A stretch of DNA of 42,092 nucleotides from the NCBI GenBank assembly GCA_015064135.1, contig SVSU01000004.1:1-42092 (forward strand), read 5' to 3'. This document shows positions 34,472-42,092 of the stretch, one piece after another (the stretch's first letter is position 1; the number at the start of each line of letters is the position of its first letter). The notes under the pieces were generated by a model. The model was not told where the DNA came from, made no database searches, and was given only the letters and a program-made list of their open reading frames with translations. Origin of the DNA: Oscillospiraceae bacterium (lineage in GTDB: Bacteria > Bacillota > Clostridia > Oscillospirales > CAG-272). Made by a program: the position numbers and the translations under genes.

Positions 34472-37228
34472 TTATCCTATCACACTGCCTCGACCGGCGG
34501 TTTTTTTAATCACAAGCTGTCTGTCGATTCGCTCTCTCAGCTCAGCCACATGAGAAATAATTCCAACAGAACGCCCGCCCCCCGACAAGGACGCCAGCAT
34601 CGCCACTGCCTGACTCAGGGACTCATCATCAAGGGAGCCGAACCCCTCGTCGATAAACATGGAGTCGATCACAACGCCGCCGCACTCAGCCTCCGTCTCA
34701 TCGGAAAGCCCCAGCGCCAGCGCAAGAGATGCCTTGAACGCCTCACCGCCCGACAGAGTTTTCACACTGCGCACCGAGCCGTTGTAGTGGTCCACCACAT
34801 CAATATCAAGGCCGCTTTTCCCCTTGAGTCCTCCTTCACGACGGCGGATCAGTTCATATTGTCCGTCCGTCAGCTTCATCAAACGGGTACCTGCCCGTCT
34901 GATGATTCTGTCAAAGAGCCTTATCTGAGCGAATGTCTCAAGGGTCAGCTTTTCCTTCCCCGATAAAGCACCGTTTGCCGTATCGGAAATGGCTTTCGCC
35001 TCACCCAGCCGCTTTGATACAACCGAAAGCTCCGACATACGCTCCCCCAGAATTCCTGCCGCCGTTCTGTTGCGTTCAAGTCTGATACCTACCTCCGATG
35101 CGGATTGCGTCAGCGTTTTTCTCGCCTCCCCCTTCCCTTCAACCTCCGCGGTCAGTGTGTCATATGCCTCGGCAATGCTGTCCTTCAGTTGTTCCTCCAA
35201 TTCTTCAATGGCTGCCGCATATCGTTCTCGCTTCAATAGAGCGGTTTTTCTCTCACCCTCCAGATCATCCCGTCTCTTTTCATAGTCTTTCATGAGCTTC
35301 TTTAGGGTGAGAATGGCATCCTCTGCCTCCGCTTTTCCTTCAAAATTCAAGCCGTCACCCAAATCCGATAACCTGACCGCCCATGCTTTTGCCTCCGCTT
35401 CCGCACGGGTCCCGCTGATCAGTTCTTCCTCAGCCGCCTTTGCGGTTTCAGACAGAAGCTTTGAATATTCGCTCCATTTTTCAAGAAGCTGTCCTCTCTC
35501 CGCCTCATCCTTTTCTGCCAGTCGGAGTTCCCCGAGCAATTCGGTCAACCTCTCCTCCAGCATCTCCGATCGTTTCTCGGCAAGAGAAAGCAAGCATGAT
35601 ATTCCGCCATCCGTCTCCTCACCAAACAGCTCCGCACCTCGCCGAAGGATCCCTTCCTTTTCCGCTGTACAGACACCGCTGAGCTGTCCTGCTTTCTCGG
35701 AAAGCTGTTGTGCCTCCTGCGCCAAGCGGTTCACCTGAACGCGGCGGCTCTCCAATTCTTCTCTGTCAGGCACACCATGATTTCTCTTTGCCGGGAAGGG
35801 ATGTTCCGCAGAACCGCACACAGGACATGGTTCTCCCTCCGTCAGCATTTCCCCGAGAATCCCCGCAATTCCGTCAAAATAAGCGCGCTCCATGGCAAAA
35901 AACTCTGCCGAAGCTCCATCGCTCTTTTCTGCAGCAATGCGGTACTTCTCTCGCATAGCAGACAGCGATCGTTCCTTTTCCTCAAGGGAACGTATCTGAA
36001 GAATAAGTCCGTCCGCGTCCGCTTTTTGCATTCGTGCGGTATTATATGTATCGGAAAGCTTCTCACGATCGGTCTCCGCCAGCCTGTCCAAAGCTGTTTT
36101 GATGGATTCAAGCTCCCCTTCCAACCATTCCTTTTTATCGTAAAGCTCACCTATCCGCTTCCCTTTTTCTTTCACCACAACTCTTGCCTCTGCAAGTGCC
36201 TTTTTTGCCTCATCCAAACGAATATAGTCAGGAAGCTGAAGCTCTACTCGTTTCACAAACGCATCCTGCGCATCATAAACTTCTTTGTCACCGAGAAGCT
36301 CCTCTGCTTTTTTCTCGAGGGCACCGATATCCTCCTCAATACTGCGAAGATATTCCCTTCCGTTTATCAGACGCTGTTCGTTTTTCCTGTCTGTTTCGCA
36401 CTTTGAAAGAAGCGTCCGGGCTCGAAGCAATTCTTCCTCTGCTTTTTCACACAGGGCTGACAGCTCACTCGCCAATGCAGCGTCCTCCTCTATGATACCG
36501 TCAATCACCTCTGCCGCATCTGACGAAAAAGCTCCGTTTCTCTTTACATCGGCCAGTTTTTCTCTGTATGCCGAATCCCGACCGCATTCCACCATAAAGA
36601 GCATCTGCTCAACTGCCTGTTTTTTCATCTCATACTCTCTGAGAACAGTGGAATACTCCCTCCTTGCTTCATCGGCAAAACGGAGATAGATATCCGTATT
36701 AAACAGTTTGCGCAAAACCTCAAGCCGCTTTGTCGTATCCGCAAAGAGAAACTCACGGAATTCTCCCTGTGCAAGCATGGCTGTTCCCCTGAACCGTCCG
36801 CTGTCAAGACCGACGAGCTCCTCTACCGCCGCCGTTACATCCTTATGCTTTGTGATGACCCGTCCGTCGGGCATGATGAGGGAAGCCTCCGCAGACTTTT
36901 CCTCCACGCGCTCTCCGTTTCGCTTGATCCTTTCCTTCCCGTAGACACGCTTCAGAATATACCGCTTGCTACCGTGAAGAAACTCCAATTCCACGAAAGT
37001 CTCTGTCCCCGGCTCCGCATATTTGCTCCGCAGCATGGTGCTCTGCCGTCCCGTACCGCTCGCTTCACCGTAAAGAGCATAGGCAATGGCATCGAAAATC
37101 ATTGTTTTTCCGGCTCCCGTGTCCCCCGTGATGAGGTACAGTCCGCCTCCCGTCAGCCGTTCCATATCAATCACGGTCAGGTCGGCATAGGGCCCAAAGG
37201 CAGACATTGTCAATTTCATCGGTCTCAT
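34472..37228 (-). CDS. sbcC: SbcC-like SMC/Rad50 family exonuclease subunit
   Basis: 918 aa; Walker A GDTGAGKTMIFDAI; zinc hook CPVCGSAEHPFPAK; LSGGEAFKASLALALGLSD; coupled to sbcD. Confidence 0.95.
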   Translation of the reverse strand: MRPMKLTMSAFGPYADLTVIDMERLTGGGLYLITGDTGAGKTMIFDAIAYALYGEASGTGRQSTMLRSKYAEPGTETFVELEFLHGSKRYILKRVYGKERIKRNGERVEEKSAEASLIMPDGRVITKHKDVTAAVEELVGLDSGRFRGTAMLAQGEFREFLFADTTKRLEVLRKLFNTDIYLRFADEARREYSTVLREYEMKKQAVEQMLFMVECGRDSAYREKLADVKRNGAFSSDAAEVIDGIIEEDAALASELSALCEKAEEELLRARTLLSKCETDRKNEQRLINGREYLRSIEEDIGALEKKAEELLGDKEVYDAQDAFVKRVELQLPDYIRLDEAKKALAEARVVVKEKGKRIGELYDKKEWLEGELESIKTALDRLAETDREKLSDTYNTARMQKADADGLILQIRSLEEKERSLSAMREKYRIAAEKSDGASAEFFAMERAYFDGIAGILGEMLTEGEPCPVCGSAEHPFPAKRNHGVPDREELESRRVQVNRLAQEAQQLSEKAGQLSGVCTAEKEGILRRGAELFGEETDGGISCLLSLAEKRSEMLEERLTELLGELRLAEKDEAERGQLLEKWSEYSKLLSETAKAAEEELISGTRAEAEAKAWAVRLSDLGDGLNFEGKAEAEDAILTLKKLMKDYEKRRDDLEGERKTALLKRERYAAAIEELEEQLKDSIAEAYDTLTAEVEGKGEARKTLTQSASEVGIRLERNRTAAGILGERMSELSVVSKRLGEAKAISDTANGALSGKEKLTLETFAQIRLFDRIIRRAGTRLMKLTDGQYELIRRREGGLKGKSGLDIDVVDHYNGSVRSVKTLSGGEAFKASLALALGLSDETEAECGGVVIDSMFIDEGFGSLDDESLSQAVAMLASLSGGGRSVGIISHVAELRERIDRQLVIKKTAGRGSVIG

Positions 37229-38376
37229 ACGCCATCCTCCCTATTCAGTCTCTCAAAAATCCTCTCTGACAAGGAACGTTCGGATTCGCTCATGGGAGCA
37301 TTATTCTGCACGCGATACAATGCTTCAAACATTTCGGAGGGTGTCATCTCCTCCTCCCCTGCCAATGCATCCGACACTTCATCCATATCCGCATTATGGG
37401 CGGAACGGATATTTGCATACTCCAGTTTCATAATGTTGGGGTAAATCGTGCGCAAACGGTACAGGGCATCGGGAATGTAGTCCTCGTCCAGGAGAACAAC
37501 ATGGAAATAATCCTCCGTCTCCGTCCCCTCGTAATTTCTCCGAAGAGTCAATTCTTCATATGTTCCGCAAAGCCGACGTACATCATGAAGGGGCACAAGA
37601 GGAACCGTCTCCGTGTCGCACCTTCCCTTTTCCGAAAGAGTGACAATAACCACGGACTTTTCGGAATTGTGCTCGTCCAGGGAATATTTAAGAGGTGAGC
37701 CGGAATAGCGTACCGTGTCGCAGGCGATTCTCTGAGGCTTGTGCAGGTGTCCGAGGGCAACGTAATCGAATCCGTCAAAGAGAGAAGCCGAAACATTATC
37801 TGCTCCGCCCACATTTACTTCCTCGGATTCCGAGCGTTCCCCTCCCGTAACGAACTGATGGCACACGATCACGTTTCGCTGACTAAAATCCGCCTCCGCC
37901 AGTCCTATGGCATACCCAAGTGCACCATCCCATGAATCAAAATCCCCATCAGGACAGGTAGCAGTTACCGTAACGGGCTTCAGAAACGGAAGAAGATGAA
38001 CCCGCACCTCGCCATACTCATCCCGAAATATCGCCTTTTCCACTTTTCCGTCAAATCGAGGGGAAAGAAAAACTCCGTTTTTGCTGAGCAGTGCGGATGC
38101 AAACCCCACTCTGTCCGCCGAATCATGGTTTCCGTAATTGGCAATCAGCGCAATTCCCTTCTCGTGAAGCTCCGTCACAAATCGGTCAAACAGGGCGACT
38201 GCCTCCGCCGAAGGAGCACTTTTATCGTAAATATCCCCTGCCGCAACCACGGCATCGCAGTTATTCTCCTCGGCTATCCGACAAATCTCCGAAAGAATAT
38301 GCCTCTGGTCATCGATAAGCGGCATCTCATGCAGCCGTTTTCCCAGATGCAGATCTGATGTATGTAAAAATTTCAT
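37225..38376 (-). CDS. sbcD: SbcD-like exonuclease subunit (metallophosphoesterase)
   Basis: MKFLHTSDLHLGKRL, AAGDIYDKSAPSAEAV, NYGNHDS; overlaps sbcC by 4 nt; ATG at 38376. Confidence 0.95.
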   Translation of the reverse strand: MKFLHTSDLHLGKRLHEMPLIDDQRHILSEICRIAEENNCDAVVAAGDIYDKSAPSAEAVALFDRFVTELHEKGIALIANYGNHDSADRVGFASALLSKNGVFLSPRFDGKVEKAIFRDEYGEVRVHLLPFLKPVTVTATCPDGDFDSWDGALGYAIGLAEADFSQRNVIVCHQFVTGGERSESEEVNVGGADNVSASLFDGFDYVALGHLHKPQRIACDTVRYSGSPLKYSLDEHNSEKSVVIVTLSEKGRCDTETVPLVPLHDVRRLCGTYEELTLRRNYEGTETEDYFHVVLLDEDYIPDALYRLRTIYPNIMKLEYANIRSAHNADMDEVSDALAGEEEMTPSEMFEALYRVQNNAPMSESERSLSERIFERLNREDGV

Positions 38377-38466
38377 AATCAATCCCACGTCATAAGTATT
38401 TTAATGCAAAATATTATCGGTAAAACTCAGGGGAAACCGTTCCGAAGAAAGTTTCCCCCCACAAAA

Positions 38467-40725
38467 TTATCCCAAAAGCTCCGAGGCTCTGTGCACATCC
38501 GCATGACACATGGCAGCCATCTCTGTTACATGACGGCTGACCGTGTCTGTAATCTCGTCGTGATGCCGCATTATATCCTCGGCACAGCAGACGATCTCTC
38601 CTGACTCAAGGGTTCTGACGGAAAGAATATATGGCTGCTCCAGCCGCTTCATAATGGAGTCGATCTTCGGGTCATAGGACAATCCGATAACGGGAACCCG
38701 GGCGCATCCGCTGAAGATCAGCATATGAAGCCGCATTCCCACCACAAACCTTGCCTGACTGAGTATTCCCACAAGTTCAGGTGCCGTTTCGGGCTCCGCA
38801 ATGCACGCAAAATCCCTGCCCAGTCTCTCGTTGATCCGTTCCACTGTCCGTCGGCAGATCTCCTCATCGTTCTGAGGCTGCATGGGAATAAGGACGGGAC
38901 ATAAGCCGAACTTTTCTCCGATCTCGGCACAGGCTGCCGCTGTTTCCTCCACCAAACGCTCCTCGTCGATAAGCTGCGCCAGCTTTCCCTCGCACCGACG
39001 GAGAGACACCGCAAAGAAGGGAGTTTTCGCAGAGAGACCGCGCTTCTGCATTGCCTTCTCAAGCTTTTCGCCCGTGTATCCACCCGTGAGAAAAGCAGGG
39101 TCTGCCGTGACCTTCACCTTTTCTCCGTCAACACCGAGGGTAATCAGCTCATCCTTTGAGTCGGGATCACGCACCGTCACGCAATCAGCGCCGCCCACAA
39201 CCTCTGCCGTGATCCTGCGGTTCTTCTCATCCATAATGGGGCCGATACCGTTGGCATAAACGTAAACCTTCGTTCCCATTTTCTTCGCCAAACGGATAAT
39301 TCCTGCGTAATACCACAGGCTGCGCTTGCTTGTGCCGTCCTGGAACAGGGTTCCGCCTCCCGATATAAGCAGTTTTGCCCCCTTCAGTGCGCGAATGATA
39401 CCGATAATATCTGTTCTTCCGATGCAGTTGATCCCTTTTTTCATCCGATCTCTTTTCGGCTTTCGGGTCAGTGCCGAAATTTTCACCCCCGGGATCTCCT
39501 CCGAAAGGCTCTGGGCAATGGTATCAAGGAGGGTCTCATCCCCCATATTCCCGAAGCCGTAGTAACCGCTGATTACCACATCGGCCTCTCCCCGGAAGGG
39601 TATGGGAGAGCGCAGTGTTCGCTCATACATGGACACATAGTCTCTCGCCATTCGCTCCGCCGTATAGTATTTCATTACCACCGAACGGCACCATTCTCCC
39701 CTCGCCCTGCGCTGTTCTTTGGACTCACCAAACAAGGCGGTAATATCCCGAAAAAGGGCACCCTCATCCGCCTGAGGATATCCTCGGCAGCAGAAATTTG
39801 TATCCATGGCAGGAGCGATAACGCTTTCGTCAAAAATCCCGAGAGCCCCCTGGTTTCCTGCAATAATCACAGGCTTGGATGCCGCCATTGCTTCAAGGGC
39901 AGAACGGGAAACTCCCACAAAAACATCGGCACACGACATGATTTTGTTGATATCGGAACGATTGTCCGTCATCGTCACCAACCGTCTGCCTGCTTTTTTG
40001 TTCACTTCCTCCGCCATGCGGTTTATCTTATCAAATTCCGTTCCGCCTCCGCCGATGATGATATCGAGATCGGGAATGGCTTCATCCAGCTTTTCGGCGA
40101 TGTTTACAATGCGGTAGGCAGGGTCGGCACGGTCCTCGTCCAGTCGGCTGACATATACCAGTCGGTTTCGCTCATCCCCCGTGGGCAGGTGAAACTCCGC
40201 GAGAAAATCATCGTAAGGTACATCTGCGGAATATTTCACCGTATCGATACCGTTGATGGTAACGCTTATTTTATCCGCAGGATATCCGTATTCCTGCACC
40301 AGGTATTCCCCGATGTCGTCGCTTACCGCCATGGAACGCTCTCCCCAGCAGGACAACCTTCTCCAAAGGGGGTTGATGGAAAAATTCAGGTGAGCCGTGG
40401 TGACAAAACGGAACCGATGCTTTTTCCAAAGAATGCCGCATATGAAAGCCGGAATCCTTGCATGGGCATGAACAAGATCGTAATTCCCCTCTGTAATCAG
40501 TTTCTCCAACCCTTTTAAGGAAGAAGCGACCGCATGAGGTGTCTTTCGGTCAAGGGGCAGCTTCACATGATCGATCCCCTCGGAAACGAGCATATCCGCA
40601 TGCACACCCCCATTTGACACAAGGGTAACGGTATGCCCCATTTTCCCAAGTTCGCGGCACAGCTCCAGAATATGGGTCTCAGCACCGCCGATATCCATCT
40701 TCATTGTCACCATCAGAATCTTCAT
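38467..40725 (-). CDS. Fusion: glycosyltransferase family 4 (N-term) + polysaccharide pyruvyl transferase CsaB-like (C-term)
   Basis: N-term MKILMVTMKMDIGGAETHILELCRELGKMGHTV...VFVGVSRSALEAMAASKPVIIAGNQG; C-term DVVISGYYGFGNMGDETLLDTIAQSL...LLISGGGTLFQDGTSKRSLWYYAGII...VVGMRLHMLIFSGCARVPVIGLSYDPKI. Confidence 0.92.
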   Translation of the reverse strand: MKILMVTMKMDIGGAETHILELCRELGKMGHTVTLVSNGGVHADMLVSEGIDHVKLPLDRKTPHAVASSLKGLEKLITEGNYDLVHAHARIPAFICGILWKKHRFRFVTTAHLNFSINPLWRRLSCWGERSMAVSDDIGEYLVQEYGYPADKISVTINGIDTVKYSADVPYDDFLAEFHLPTGDERNRLVYVSRLDEDRADPAYRIVNIAEKLDEAIPDLDIIIGGGGTEFDKINRMAEEVNKKAGRRLVTMTDNRSDINKIMSCADVFVGVSRSALEAMAASKPVIIAGNQGALGIFDESVIAPAMDTNFCCRGYPQADEGALFRDITALFGESKEQRRARGEWCRSVVMKYYTAERMARDYVSMYERTLRSPIPFRGEADVVISGYYGFGNMGDETLLDTIAQSLSEEIPGVKISALTRKPKRDRMKKGINCIGRTDIIGIIRALKGAKLLISGGGTLFQDGTSKRSLWYYAGIIRLAKKMGTKVYVYANGIGPIMDEKNRRITAEVVGGADCVTVRDPDSKDELITLGVDGEKVKVTADPAFLTGGYTGEKLEKAMQKRGLSAKTPFFAVSLRRCEGKLAQLIDEERLVEETAAACAEIGEKFGLCPVLIPMQPQNDEEICRRTVERINERLGRDFACIAEPETAPELVGILSQARFVVGMRLHMLIFSGCARVPVIGLSYDPKIDSIMKRLEQPYILSVRTLESGEIVCCAEDIMRHHDEITDTVSRHVTEMAAMCHADVHRASELLG

Positions 40726-40742
40726 AGCCCCACGCCTTTCTA

Positions 40743-40922
40743 TCAATCTTTCTTATCCCTGTTTTTTCTCTTTTTCACCAAAATAACGATTCCGACCGCA
40801 ACAGCAACTGCCACGATCCCCACACCGACATACCACAGCGGATCGGGGCCTGCCACAAATATGGCTGTGGGGCCGTCCGCACCTCCGATAATTCCCACAG
40901 ATGCATCATTTACTTCAAACAT
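40743..40922 (-). CDS. 59-aa membrane microprotein with decarboxylase-beta-subunit-like GIIGGADGPTAIF motif
   Basis: Manual translation: MFEVNDASVGIIGGADGPTAIFVAGPDPLWYVGVGIVAVAVAVGIVILVKKRKNRDKKD*. ATG begins just after the YgiQ stop; absent from supplied ORF track (all listed ORFs are 60 aa or longer). Confidence 0.8.
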   Translation of the reverse strand: MFEVNDASVGIIGGADGPTAIFVAGPDPLWYVGVGIVAVAVAVGIVILVKKRKNRDKKD

Positions 40923-40924
40923 AC

Positions 40925-42092
40925 TTAACCTCTCTTTTTGCCGCGCGGCTTTCCCGTGAATTTGGCTTTTTGATGGGGTACGGAATTTACATTGCTTTTC
41001 TTACCCCGACCGGGCGGCTCTCTTCTTCCGTCGCCTCGTCTGCCATCCGTTTTTACGGGTTTATTTCCCTCTTTTCGTTTAACATCCTTATCCGATCTCT
41101 CTTTTGATGGCGGTCTGACCCCCGAGAGCAGCTCTTTCAGCATTTCCTTGCCGCGGTCGGAGCAATAATTCATAGCCTCATAGATCATACGGCGGTTTTC
41201 GGGTTTTCTCCATTGCAGAAGGGCGCGCTGAAGCTGTTTTTCTCTGTAATCCGTGGCAGTATAGATTTTTTTCCCCGAAAACGGATCTATTCCCGTATAG
41301 AACATAACGGTGGAAGCGGTTCCCGGGGTGGGATAGAAATCCTGAACCTGCTCGGGCGCCAAACCGATCTTTTTGGTATACAGCGCCAACTCTGCCGCGT
41401 CGTCCATGGTGCTTCCCGGGTGGCTGGACATGAGATAGGGCACCAGAAACTGATTCTTACCCATCTGCTCATTGAGCTTCATGTATTTTTCTCTGAATCT
41501 ATCATACACCGCCACATCGGGCTTTCCCATATGAGACAGCACATTGGATGCACAGTGCTCAGGCGCCACTTTAAGCTGACCGCTGACGTGATCCTTCACC
41601 AATTTGCGGAAGAACGCATCGCTTCGGTCGGCAAGAAGATAATCAAACCGCACACCCGAACGAATGAACACCTTTTTAACCCCTTTAACCTGCTCAATAG
41701 CGGTAAGGAGTCTGATATACTCGCTGTGATCCGCGATCAGATTCTTACACGGACGGGGTACAAGACACCTTTTGTCCTGACAAACGCCATGCTCAAGCTG
41801 TTTGTCACAAGCGGCTCGGCGGAAGTTTGCGGTGGGTCCCCCCACATCGTGAATATACCCCTTAAAATCGGGCATAGCGGCGATCAATTCCGCTTCTTTC
41901 ACGCAGGATTCAATGCTTCTTGAGGTAACGGCGCGTCCCTGATGGAATGCCAGTGCACAGAAATTACAACCGCCGAAGCACCCTCTGTTGTGCGTAATGG
42001 AAAACTTCACCTCCGCAATGGCAGGGACACCGCCCATTTCCTCATACATAGGGTGATATGTGCGCATAAAGGGCAGGCGGTACACCTCATCC
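40925..42092 (-). CDS. YgiQ family radical SAM protein (C-terminal part; N-terminus outside window)
   Basis: Radical SAM motif [49 protein letters not shown]; frame stays open to window edge. Confidence 0.94.
   Translation of the reverse strand, partial: DEVYRLPFMRTYHPMYEEMGGVPAIAEVKFSITHNRGCFGGCNFCALAFHQGRAVTSRSIESCVKEAELIAAMPDFKGYIHDVGGPTANFRRAACDKQLEHGVCQDKRCLVPRPCKNLIADHSEYIRLLTAIEQVKGVKKVFIRSGVRFDYLLADRSDAFFRKLVKDHVSGQLKVAPEHCASNVLSHMGKPDVAVYDRFREKYMKLNEQMGKNQFLVPYLMSSHPGSTMDDAAELALYTKKIGLAPEQVQDFYPTPGTASTVMFYTGIDPFSGKKIYTATDYREKQLQRALLQWRKPENRRMIYEAMNYCSDRGKEMLKELLSGVRPPSKERSDKDVKRKEGNKPVKTDGRRGDGRREPPGRGKKSNVNSVPHQKAKFTGKPRGKKRG

Noticed and set aside
34472-38376. sbcCD pair as part of an anti-phage defence island
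   Set aside because: Standard housekeeping-type SbcC/SbcD with canonical motifs and 4-nt overlap; no other defence genes adjacent.
1-42092. CRISPR arrays, transposases, phage or toxin-antitoxin modules
   Set aside because: No regularly spaced direct repeats, cas genes, IS transposase ORFs or recognisable TA pairs found on either strand. The CPBP protease (Abi-like) alone is not evidence of a defence system.

Overview
The window looks like a chromosomal segment of a Clostridia-type (Oscillospiraceae-like) Firmicute. That taxonomic guess is an inference from gene content and signal style, not a search. Left end, minus strand: head of the S10 ribosomal-protein operon (rpsJ-rplC-rplD-rplW-rplB-rpsS-rplV-rpsC', with rpsC cut by the window edge). 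Then, plus strand: an ECF sigma factor with a probable membrane partner, an N-acetylneuraminate-lyase-type aldolase, a DUF4838-type lipoprotein, a CPBP protease, tadA, a Cof-type HAD hydrolase, tRNA-Pro(GGG), an orphan ORF and a large SLH-domain surface protein with tandem repeats. Minus strand: NUDIX, GyrI-like, ddl, cimA, leuA, prmC and a DUF1385/YqhQ-like protein. Plus strand: birA followed by a tight run of two paralogous GH78-like proteins flanking a DUF4091-type protein, an SCP2-like protein, a class III aminotransferase and an EamA/DMT permease. Minus strand: sbcC, sbcD, a GT4-CsaB fusion, a 59-aa membrane microprotein missed by the ORF track, and a YgiQ radical SAM protein cut by the window edge. 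The best leads are: (1) structured RNA candidates in the rpsJ leader and in the unusually long rpsJ-rplC gap; (2) a structured leader upstream of yqhQ; (3) the 59-aa microprotein carrying a GIIGGADGPTAIF motif; (4) the intracellular GH78-DUF4091-GH78-SCP2-aminotransferase-permease cluster; (5) the repeat architecture of the SLH protein and its likely link to the fused CsaB domain; (6) a 139-bp nested palindromic element. All family calls were made by eye from motifs; no database search was run.
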